Shown: piece after piece, positions 58,190-64,000 of the stretch
How positions within the stretch are numbered: the stretch's first letter is position 1
How the letters are laid out: each line of letters starts with the position of its first letter
NCBI RefSeq assembly: GCF_900182635.1
Contig: NZ_FXTD01000005.1
Span: 179,643 to 243,642, forward strand
Source: Halorubrum cibi
GTDB taxonomy: Archaea; Halobacteriota; Halobacteria; Halobacteriales; Haloferacaceae
Direction: 5' to 3'
Length of the DNA: 64,000 bases
Translations under genes and position numbers: made by a program
The notes under the pieces: generated by a model
Told to the model about the DNA's origin: nothing
The model's database searches: none
Seen by the model: only the letters and a program-made list of their open reading frames with translations

Positions 58190-58756
58190 CTACGACGGTT
58201 GCTCGTCGGTGAGCGATTTTACGTGGATGGCCGCTGGACAGGAACACGACGTCCCGCAATCCGGGCAGTAGATGCGGTCGTGGTAGAACCCCTCGACCGT
58301 GCTGACGTGTGTGAACCCGAGCTTGGGCGAGAGCCCACTGGAGTCGACGTGGTCGTCGCGTCGCCAGAGCGCCGCCAACATCACGGAGACGCGTTCACTC
58401 GCCCACTTGAGGCTCTGCCGGACCAGTGCGGTCGCCACACCCGCCGACTGCCACTCGGAGGTCACACCCAGCATGTGGATGAGGGCGATCCGGGTCGGCA
58501 GCGAATCCACGATCGGGTGGTCACGAAGGTAGGACTGTAGGAACCGCCGGTCGACCTCTGCCGCGAAGAGGAAACCGACGACGTCGGCGGCTGGGGCGGT
58601 TGCGACCCAACACCGGGCCGGCGCATCGCCGATCGTGAGGTCAAGCCAGCGATCCGCTTCGCCATCGGGCGGCCCGAACGACTCGGCCCAGAGGCGTCGA
58701 ATTGCTTGGCGGTCATCTGCGTCGGCCGGCCGAAGCGTCCAAGTCCCGGCTGGCAT
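58190..58756 (-). CDS. Cassette gene 2: GNAT acetyltransferase with Cys-rich tail
   Basis: A 188-residue GNAT N-acetyltransferase. The N-terminal strand-helix is LRPADADDRQAIRRLWAESF. The acetyl-CoA-binding motif A region reads HMLGVTSEWQSAGVATALVRQSL near residue 94, with the Q/RxxGxG/A loop modified. Motif B follows (LGFTHVSTVEGFYHDRIYC). The C-terminus carries CPDCGTSCSCP, an unusual cluster of Cys that could bind zinc. It starts 5 bp downstream of the lipoprotein gene stop, so both are co-transcribed. The substrate is unknown. Confidence 0.8.
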   Translation of the reverse strand: MPAGTWTLRPADADDRQAIRRLWAESFGPPDGEADRWLDLTIGDAPARCWVATAPAADVVGFLFAAEVDRRFLQSYLRDHPIVDSLPTRIALIHMLGVTSEWQSAGVATALVRQSLKWASERVSVMLAALWRRDDHVDSSGLSPKLGFTHVSTVEGFYHDRIYCPDCGTSCSCPAAIHVKSLTDEQPS

Positions 58757-58761
58757 GCGAG

Positions 58762-59409
58762 TCAGGACTGGAAAGAGAAGACGGCGTTCTCGGGGACGAA
58801 CGTGCCCTCGGCGAACACCTGTGTCGGCTCGTTGAGTGTGACCCGACCGTCGGATTCCCGGTCGCCCCACCGGATGGCGTCGCCAGTAGCGACGGCGAGG
58901 ATATCCGTCGACCCGATTGTCCCATCGGAGACTGCCTCCGCCGGGTACAAGAGGCTGAGTTCGGCCGTAGGAACCGATTCGAACGGCGCTGCGTCGTCCG
59001 TCGGTGTGATGTCGGAACCCGCGATCGCGTCCCCGCCTCCGACCCCACGGACGGGGCTGTTGCTGGCCCACGTAGCCATGGGGGCGTCGCTCTCTGCCCA
59101 GCGCGCTTCCTCAGAGGGTGCGGGCTCTGACTTGCCATCAGAGAACACTGTGAGTGTGCTCTCGGCGGTCACGGAGCCTTCGAGCGGCCCGACGGACTGG
59201 CTTCGTGTCTCAGAGAACGTCTCCGTGCTCGTCTGTTCGAACCCGAGTTCGTCCGTCAACGCCCGCGTCCCTTCGACGCCGCTCGCCCGGAACGTCTGCG
59301 ACGCGATGTCTCCACACCCTGCGAGACCGACCCCGCCGAGAACGGCCGCAGTACGGAGCATCGACCGCCGGTCGAGTCGGTTGTCGGCTTCGCGATCGTG
59401 AGTTGGCAT
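58762..59409 (-). CDS. Cassette gene 3: Tat lipoprotein of unknown function
   Basis: A 215-residue exported lipoprotein. LDRRSMLRTAAVLGGVGLAGC provides a Tat-like twin Arg and a lipobox Cys near residue 39. The mature part has repeated beta-like strands: GSVTAESTLTVFSDG, APMATWASNSPVRG, ESVPTAELSLLYPAEAV and a final EGTFVPENAVFSFQS. A possible DUF6517-like haloarchaeal lipoprotein, not certain. ATG 59409 is chosen; about 190 bp remain to the right cassette end. It leads the GNAT operon. Confidence 0.7.
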   Translation of the reverse strand: MPTHDREADNRLDRRSMLRTAAVLGGVGLAGCGDIASQTFRASGVEGTRALTDELGFEQTSTETFSETRSQSVGPLEGSVTAESTLTVFSDGKSEPAPSEEARWAESDAPMATWASNSPVRGVGGGDAIAGSDITPTDDAAPFESVPTAELSLLYPAEAVSDGTIGSTDILAVATGDAIRWGDRESDGRVTLNEPTQVFAEGTFVPENAVFSFQS

Positions 59410-59599
59410 ATGGTTCACGTGTCGTGAGACAATATAGTTCTGTTTGCGAGGGTATCGGCACGAACGTGTCCGGCCCCAGACGCTGACGACGGTTGTATGC
59501 TCGGCGGCCACACGCTCTGATCGTGACGACCAACCAGCTCAAGTGAACCCCTTCGGGGGCGACCGACTCGCGCTCTGTAAGTAGTACGGCCTCGACGAA

Positions 59600-59629
59600 C
59601 TATCAGTGACCAAGGATTTCAACAAAGCG
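59600..59629 (-). repeat. Right terminal inverted repeat of the cassette
   Basis: On the minus strand it reads CGCTTTGTTGAAATCCTTGG and ends CTGATAG, matching the left repeat. It is followed on the plus strand by the right TGAGAACT duplication. The current TPR stop codon (59619-59621) lies within it. Confidence 0.85.
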
Positions 59630-60563
59630 TGAGAACTGATTCTACTTCTTCTACTAATTTGCTAAACTCTCCCTGGTCGCCGAGCTGTCTGAGGCGAATT
59701 TCCTTTAATGCTAGTCTTAAGCTCATAGAGTGGTGATCCTCCTGAAGGATACCTCTTGGAGGGAGAGATAATTCGTGGTTCGAATAGAGAGACTGTAGAT
59801 TCTTTTTCGGGTTATCATAATATGGGTTCATAGAAAGGGCCTGTTTGAATGCGGCCTCAGCCTGTTCATATTTCCCCGCTCTGCTGTAGACAGCACCTGC
59901 CGTATTCTGAAGCAGATGGCTGTCCGAGGTTCTAAGATGCTCTTCGGTTAGGCTCAAAGCGTCCTCTATCCGAGAATCCTTCAGTAAAACGGATACTAAG
60001 TTATTGATCGCCTCTTCTTGTCTCTCGCCGCCTAGCTTGAGCCCCCTCCTCAAATAACGCTCAGCCTCCTCCAGTTCATCTTCCTTTAGATATGTGATCC
60101 CTAAGTTAACAAGAGGTGACGCATACGAAGAATTCAGTTGAATAGCATAATTAAATTGCTTCTTTGCTTGTTCTGTATACTCTAGCTCTCGAAGGATGTT
60201 CCCATAGGTGTTTCTCGATTCTGAGCTATAGGGATCTAAGTTAAGTGCGGTTTCGATATGACTTTTCGCGCGAGATAGCTCGCCAAGTTGTACAAGGACT
60301 TCTGCTTGGTCGTGGTGGGCAACAGGGCGATTGGGGTCCAGTTCAAGTGCCTTATCAAGATACGCCTCCGCTTGGTGAACCTCCCCCTGGTTTGAAAGCA
60401 GTTTTCCGTAAACTGCGTTAAGGCTCGGGTTTGTTGGATGGGCCTGGAGAGCTTGAAGTAAAACTCTCTCCGAATCCTCGTACTCTCCGATTTGAATGAG
60501 GTAATTTCCGTAGTTCGCTCTTGGGTAGAGGATTGTTGGTGAGTTCTCAGCAGTAGCTGGAAG
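59619..60563 (-). pseudogene. TPR-repeat protein, interrupted and 5'-truncated
   Basis: A 314-codon open frame on the minus strand encodes at least seven tetratricopeptide repeats of about 34 residues; typical units end ALELDPNRPVAHHDQAEVL, ALNLDPYSSESRNTYGNIL and ALSMNPYYDNPKKNLQSLY. There is no start codon at the 5' end: the frame runs back to a TGA at 60564-60566, where GC-rich unrelated DNA begins. The last codons (TLC-stop) come from the inserted cassette; the true 3' end is at 56855-56966. Its low GC (A/T-rich third positions) marks it as foreign. TTG 60053 is a possible internal start for a shortened product. Confidence 0.85.
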
Positions 60564-60731
60564 TCACAGCGGGCAAGGGTGACGCGACCGCGTCACCCGA
60601 CGAACAATGTTCCCTATCAAGACGTTCGTCTCGGAGCGTCGGGCGTCCGGACGGGGGCTCGTCCCCGAGCGGTTCCTTCACGGCTGTGCGGTGGCACCGG
60701 TTCCAAGCGGATCCTGTACTCGCAGTGGCGG
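60564..60731. other. GC-rich fragment with a perfect hairpin at the TPR junction
   Basis: GC-rich DNA abuts the low-GC TPR frame here. GGGTGACGCG (60577-60586) pairs perfectly with CGCGTCACCC (60589-60598). A 62-codon minus-strand frame (60547-60735) covers the segment but lacks family features. It could be the decayed end of an insertion sequence that removed the TPR 5' end. Confidence 0.4.
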
Positions 60732-61169
60732 TCATCCACGGTCTCCCAGGGACGAACTGTTCGGGGACGTCCTCACCTTCCCTTCCACGATCTTGATGAA
60801 CCTCTCGCTCGTCATCTCGTATCGTGTATAACCGTCCGACGTTCGCTCCCGATCGACGGTAGCAACGACATCGCCGTCAACCTGAATCTCCCACGCATCG
60901 CCGTGGGCAACGTCAAGACCCATCAGCTGTATCTCGACGCCGTAGGCCGTCTCTAGTTCGTCAGCAAGCGGCGGGACGAGCGTGCCGTCCACAAGCCGTG
61001 GTGGTTGATACGGGGGGAGGTCGTGCTCTCTGAACTCCACGACTGCGTCACGCCACCAATCTGGTAGGCGATTGATGTCGACATTCGCGTACGGATCGTC
61101 CCCGTCAAGCAACTCCGGCGGTTCAATGCTGTCCCGTAGTGGTTGTTCTCGCTGTGTCGAGACATTCAT
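60732..61169 (-). CDS. Hypothetical protein in a Rieske/amidohydrolase operon
   Basis: A 145-residue soluble protein beginning MNVSTQREQPLRDSIEPPELLDG. Features include NRLPDWWRDAVVEFREHDLPPYQPPRL, an acidic middle, and strands EIQLMGLDVAHGDAWEIQVDGDVVATVDRERT. The last ten residues may be altered by the adjacent GC-rich fragment. It lies 55 bp downstream of the Rieske gene on the same strand. No function is recognised; an accessory subunit is possible. Confidence 0.6.
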   Translation of the reverse strand: MNVSTQREQPLRDSIEPPELLDGDDPYANVDINRLPDWWRDAVVEFREHDLPPYQPPRLVDGTLVPPLADELETAYGVEIQLMGLDVAHGDAWEIQVDGDVVATVDRERTSDGYTRYEMTSERFIKIVEGKVRTSPNSSSLGDRG

Positions 61170-61224
61170 TGTACGAAGGGTCTGGTTAGCTGTGGCGGGC
61201 ACATCTTGTTTCGAAACGGTGGAA

Positions 61225-61608
61225 CTACAGCTCAACGTAGACTTCGCCGTCCCGAACGTGGACGTCGTACGTCGGCAATCGGTAATCGTTGCTCGCCGTG
61301 TGAGTGCCGTCGGTGATGTCGAACTCCCACCCGTGCCACGGGCACGCGACGATCTCGTCTTCACACGCCCAGACGAGTTCGTCGTCCTCGTCGACATCGA
61401 GGGTTCCGCCCAGCAGGCCCTCACAGGCCGGTCCCCCTTGATGTGTACAGTAGTTCGACAGCGCGTGGAGTTCGCCGTTCGAGTGGAAGACGGCTATCTC
61501 TCGTCCCGAGACTTCGACGATGATGCGCTCACCGTCGGCGATGTCCTCGGCTGCGATAACATGGTGTAGATCGTCCCAGTCTGGTTCAGGTTGTGTGGAT
61601 TCACTCAT
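61225..61608 (-). CDS. Rieske [2Fe-2S] ferredoxin-type protein
   Basis: A 127-residue Rieske protein. The cluster ligands are in NYCTHQGG (Cys-x-His, near residue 53) and ACPWHGWEFD (Cys-x-x-His, near 89). The size and the absence of a membrane anchor are typical of ferredoxin components of ring-hydroxylating dioxygenases or related oxygenases. The 17-residue acidic N-terminus is haloarchaeal. It begins 2 bp after the amidohydrolase stop. Confidence 0.92.
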   Translation of the reverse strand: MSESTQPEPDWDDLHHVIAAEDIADGERIIVEVSGREIAVFHSNGELHALSNYCTHQGGPACEGLLGGTLDVDEDDELVWACEDEIVACPWHGWEFDITDGTHTASNDYRLPTYDVHVRDGEVYVEL

Positions 61609-61610
61609 CG

Positions 61611-62723
61611 TCAGTCGAAAGCGTACACCCGCTCTGCGGTCTTACCGTAGATGTTCTGTATCTCCTCGTTGGAGAACTCCGAACGGAGCATCTTCAGTAG
61701 CTCTCCGGTGTTGTCGAAGTCGAAGTGCGGATAGTCTGAGGAGAACATCAGACTGTTCTCGCCTTCGAAGTGTCGAATCGTCTCCGTGAGGTACGCCGGG
61801 TCGTCCAGCCCTTCGACGGGCTGACTCGTCACGTAGAACTGGTCTTTGAGGTACTCACTGGGGCGTTTCTCGAGCATCGGCGCGTCCCACTTCGCACCCA
61901 TATAGTCGTGATCGAACCGCCGCATGAAGTACGGGTACCAGCCGAGCCCCGACTCTTGGATGACGAATGTTAGATCGGGGAACCGTTCGGGAACACCCCG
62001 AGTCAACATGTCCGCCAAGTTCGTCTGGTGCATCATGTTGTGCGAGGTCGCATGAACGGGAAGCGCCCGATCCATCGCCTGCCACGTCGACGGGAACCGT
62101 GTCATCATCGTTCCGGCGGCGTTATGCATCTTGATCGGTAGTCCAGCCCGCTCGCACGCGTCGTAAAGTGGGTAGTAGGACTCGTGGCCGAGGAGCGGAT
62201 CGACCGACCCGCTCGGAATCATCACCGCCGCGATGCCATCCTCGTCGGCGCGGCGTTCGACCTCTTCGGCCGCCTTCTGTGGCTTCTGCGGGGCGACGAG
62301 AGCAGCCCCGTACAGGCCGTCGTCGGGGTCGACAATCTCGTCGAGGAGCCAGTTGTTATATGCCGTCGCAAGCGCAGCGGCGAGGTCGTCATGGTGAACT
62401 CCCCCAAGATAGAGGTTCTGCGTGGGGGTGATTATCGCTTTGTCCCACTCCACGAGGTCCCTCCCCGTTTGGATGTCCTCTTTGGTACGGACGGTTTCGG
62501 AGTCGGCTTTCCCGATTGTCACCGAGTACACCATCCCATGGGCGGGGTAGACGCGGCCGAGGTACCCGTAGTCGTCACCCTGCTGGCTGTTCAACAGCTC
62601 GTCGAACGGGCTCTCGAGGTACGGGAGGATGTCTTCTTGCCGCTCAGTCAGGTGGAAGTCGGTGTCGACGATAACCTCCAAGTCGTCAATCGACCGGATT
62701 CGCCGTTCCGTGGTGGAACTCAT
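61611..62723 (-). CDS. Amidohydrolase_2-family protein (decarboxylase/hydrolase)
   Basis: A 370-residue amidohydrolase-2 protein, the superfamily of ACMS decarboxylase, gamma-resorcylate decarboxylase and lactonases. The N-terminal strand is EVIVDTDFHLTE (D-x-H-like). The barrel includes AALVAPQKPQKAAEEVERRADEDGIAAVMIPSG near 148, IKMHNAAGT near 205 (His), HATSHNMMHQTNL near 228 (His), FVIQESGLGWYPYFMRRFDHDY near 257 (Glu, His) and LMFSSDYPHFDF near 326 (Asp). All metal-ligand positions appear filled. TATATACG at 62747-62754 is the promoter TATA. With a Rieske partner and a divergent IclR regulator it suggests aromatic or cyclic-compound breakdown. Confidence 0.87.
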   Translation of the reverse strand: MSSTTERRIRSIDDLEVIVDTDFHLTERQEDILPYLESPFDELLNSQQGDDYGYLGRVYPAHGMVYSVTIGKADSETVRTKEDIQTGRDLVEWDKAIITPTQNLYLGGVHHDDLAAALATAYNNWLLDEIVDPDDGLYGAALVAPQKPQKAAEEVERRADEDGIAAVMIPSGSVDPLLGHESYYPLYDACERAGLPIKMHNAAGTMMTRFPSTWQAMDRALPVHATSHNMMHQTNLADMLTRGVPERFPDLTFVIQESGLGWYPYFMRRFDHDYMGAKWDAPMLEKRPSEYLKDQFYVTSQPVEGLDDPAYLTETIRHFEGENSLMFSSDYPHFDFDNTGELLKMLRSEFSNEEIQNIYGKTAERVYAFD

Positions 62724-62923
62724 ACGAACCACATGGTCGATTGCACGTATATACACCAGGGCAATTCACGACGACGGAACACGTCTTAGAGGGTTTCTAA
62801 CGCCTCTGTGAGCGTTCTCACTTCATCGATCGCCGAGAGAGGGAACGTGCCTGGGACACACACCGATCCGAGCAGCCAAGGGCGAACGAAAAGTAACGGG
62901 GGCTCGTTGAAGAACGTGAGCAC

Positions 62924-62965
62924 TTTCGTGAAACGATATTCAGATCTGTTTCGTATTGGCGAAAG
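62924..62965. promoter_or_regulatory. Repeated TTTCG...CGAAA inverted motifs upstream of iclR
   Basis: TTTCGTGAAACG at 62924-62935 and TTTCGTATTGGCGAAA at 62950-62965 are two inverted-repeat motifs just before the TATA element (CTATACAC at about 62979-62986) of the IclR gene. They lie in the divergent gap to the amidohydrolase operon and could be its operator. Confidence 0.35.
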
Positions 62966-62997
62966 CATTTTGTGAGTGCTATACACTGTATTATCCG

Positions 62998-63789
62998 ATG
63001 GAGGAGTGGAAACCAGGCGGTACCAGCCCTGAATCAAGAGGATCGACGATACAAAGTATCGACACGTCGTTCGCTATCGTTACAGCCCTCCGCGAGTCTG
63101 ACGGGATGGGTGTGACCGAACTCGCCGAGAAGACGGGGCTCTCGAAGAGTTCAGTCCACAAGCACCTCCGGTCACTGATGAAACATGGTTGCGTAGTGAA
63201 AGAGAATGAGAAGTACCAGCTTGGGCTCCGGTATCTCGACCTGGGCGCACACGTTCGCGAACAGTATTCTGGGTCGACGGAAATTAAACATAAAATCCGC
63301 GATCTCGCGGCGGAGACGGGAGAGAGCGCCCAGTTCGCCGTCGAAGAGCGCGGCCACGCGGTCGTCCTCCACCGTGAAGTCAGTCACGGCGGTGTCTATT
63401 CTCGGGGTCGAGAGGGTCGTCATTTCCATATGCACCAGACGGCCGCGGGAAAGGCGATCCTCTCACGCTACTCCGACCAGTGGGTTCGCGAGATCGTCGA
63501 CCGTTATGGCCTCCCAGCGGCGACACCACAGACCATCAACGACGAAGCAGCTCTGTTCGACGAGCTTGCGGATATCAGGGACCGTGGCGTCGCGTTCAAT
63601 AGCGAGGAGAGCACCGAAGGGCTCCGATCGGTGGCCGTTCCTGTTACGGGACCCGACGGTGGCGTCCTCGGTGCGCTGGCTGTCGCGGGACCGACACACC
63701 GCCTCACTGGCGAGCGATTGGAGCGGGAACTCCCGGATCTCGTCCGAAGCGTCGTGAACGAGGTCGAGTTGAACCTCGCCCATTCGTGA
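62998..63789 (+). CDS. IclR-family transcriptional regulator
   Basis: A 263-residue IclR regulator. The N-terminal winged helix-turn-helix includes SFAIVTALRESDGMGVTELAEKTGLSKSSVHKHLRSL (near residues 24-60). The C-terminal GAF-like ligand domain contains SAQFAVEERGHAVVLHREVS near 118 and HMHQTAAGKAILS near 147; it ends with SVAVPVTGPDGGVLGALAVAGPTHRL near 216. ATG 62998 is preferred over 62956 because of a well-placed TATA. It is divergent from the amidohydrolase-Rieske operon and probably controls it. Confidence 0.92.
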   Translation: MEEWKPGGTSPESRGSTIQSIDTSFAIVTALRESDGMGVTELAEKTGLSKSSVHKHLRSLMKHGCVVKENEKYQLGLRYLDLGAHVREQYSGSTEIKHKIRDLAAETGESAQFAVEERGHAVVLHREVSHGGVYSRGREGRHFHMHQTAAGKAILSRYSDQWVREIVDRYGLPAATPQTINDEAALFDELADIRDRGVAFNSEESTEGLRSVAVPVTGPDGGVLGALAVAGPTHRLTGERLERELPDLVRSVVNEVELNLAHS

Positions 63790-63808
63790 TACATAGTGCA
63801 AGCGCATA

Positions 63809-63837
63809 CCCGCGACTTTAGGCGCGGGAGGAGGTCA
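63809..63837 (+). mobile_element. Relic of an IS200/IS605-type right end
   Basis: CCCGCG-ACTTTAGG-CGCGGG followed by AGGAGGTCAA is the hairpin-plus-tail arrangement of haloarchaeal IS200/IS605 (TnpB) right ends, where the transposon boundary and the 3' end of the omega-RNA-like transcript lie. It sits 20 bp after the IclR stop. No tnpA or tnpB reading frame accompanies it, so only the terminal fragment remains. Confidence 0.5.
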
Positions 63838-63934
63838 ATTTCTCCCAAGAACGTCATCAGACGAACTCGGTCGAGTGAGGCCCATTATTCAAATTAGTTT
63901 ATTTTTGCTGTGTTGAATAGATGCTGAGTCACGG

Positions 63935-64000
63935 TCACAGCGGCTCACACAGCGGTTCTATGTTGGTGATGGCGAACATCAAGACAATCTCACGGAACTG
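63935..64000 (-). CDS. IS5-type transposase C-terminus (partial, runs off the window)
   Basis: On the minus strand the final 66 bases encode QFREIVLMFAITNIEPLCEP followed by Leu and TGA (63935-63937). The FREIVLM..ITNI pattern matches the C-terminal helix of haloarchaeal IS5-family (DDE) transposases. The TGTTGAAT about 20 bp beyond the stop may belong to the terminal repeat. The rest of the element lies outside the window. Confidence 0.6.
   Translation of the reverse strand, partial: QFREIVLMFAITNIEPLCEPL

Larger units (their letters stand above)
56967..59629. mobile_element. Transposase-less insertion cassette with terminal inverted repeats and 8-bp target duplication
   Basis: The 2,663-bp segment is bounded by imperfect inverted repeats (56967-56996 and 59600-59629; 24 of 29 core bases match, both containing TGTTGAAATCCTT). 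It is flanked by an exact direct repeat TGAGAACT (56959-56966 and 59630-59637). An 8-bp target duplication is characteristic of IS6-type transposition. The insertion interrupts a TPR gene whose frame is exactly restored on excision. Inside are three genes and no recognisable transposase, so it would have moved with a transposase supplied in trans. Confidence 0.85.

Noticed and set aside
60547..60735. A 62-codon protein gene on the minus strand.
   Set aside because: It sits in the fragment between the truncated TPR frame and the hypothetical gene, has no family match I can name and no promoter; it is treated as a remnant.
56480..64000. A defined integrative element with att sites at tRNA-Val(CAC).
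   Set aside because: No second copy of the tRNA 3' end and no integrase are visible; only the position and composition support integration.

Overview
The window looks like chromosomal DNA from an extremely halophilic archaeon of the Halorubrum type. It is GC-rich (my impression is close to 70% over most of its length). Its proteins are strongly acidic, most promoters have a TATA-like element 22-30 bp before an ATG with little or no leader, and exported proteins carry twin-arginine signals, often with a lipobox. Archaeal genes such as L11, TFS, HerA-like ATPase and PhoU are present. I found no CRISPR array, rRNA or replication origin.

Layout. 1-13 kb is housekeeping and conserved haloarchaeal genes: an MFS carrier, rpl11, a luciferase-like oxidoreductase, a PfkB sugar kinase, a HerA-like ATPase, UspA, TetR, a sulfatase-fold/GtrA/DedA-like operon and a VOC protein. 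13-21 kb holds a structured intergenic repeat, a complete branched-chain amino acid ABC importer (livJHMGF, minus strand), and a divergent ornithine cyclodeaminase-like / FAD amine oxidase pair. 21-23 kb is an unusual cassette of two phage-tail-tube (gp19) proteins plus a helix-hairpin-helix protein, with no sheath, baseplate or ATPase nearby. 23-42 kb is amino acid metabolism and transport: threonine dehydratase, three M20 amidohydrolases, MATE and DMT carriers, TFS, a ThDP enzyme, a MacB-like ABC system with a CARDB protein, an SDR, a GlcD-type flavoprotein beside a second copy of the structured repeat, and an aminotransferase. 42-47 kb is a potDABC-like polyamine/iron-type ABC operon. 47-56 kb holds a P1B-ATPase-like membrane stub, a LamG/PKD surface protein, an M24-fold protein without its Asp metal ligands, tRNA-Val(GAC), a polysaccharide deacetylase, a second MATE protein, phoU, a thioesterase, a glutaredoxin-like protein and cobalamin adenosyltransferase.

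Right end (56.5-64 kb). Immediately after tRNA-Val(CAC) the composition drops and the region behaves like a mobile island. A low-GC TPR gene there is split by a 2,663-bp element bounded by 29-30 bp imperfect inverted repeats and an exact 8-bp direct repeat. Removing the element and one copy of the direct repeat restores the TPR reading frame for another 35 codons. The element encodes no transposase I can recognise; it carries a hypothetical protein, a GNAT acetyltransferase with a Cys-rich tail, and a Tat lipoprotein. Beyond it lie a small operon (amidohydrolase, Rieske ferredoxin, hypothetical protein) with a divergent IclR regulator, a relic of an IS200/IS605 right end, and the C-terminus of an IS5-type transposase running off the window.

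Two patterns recur across the window. First, six genes are preceded by very short ORFs (7-34 codons) whose stop codons overlap the main start codon; several begin where a leaderless transcript would start. Second, two copies of a 236-318 bp repeat keep their hairpin stems while the stem sequences differ.
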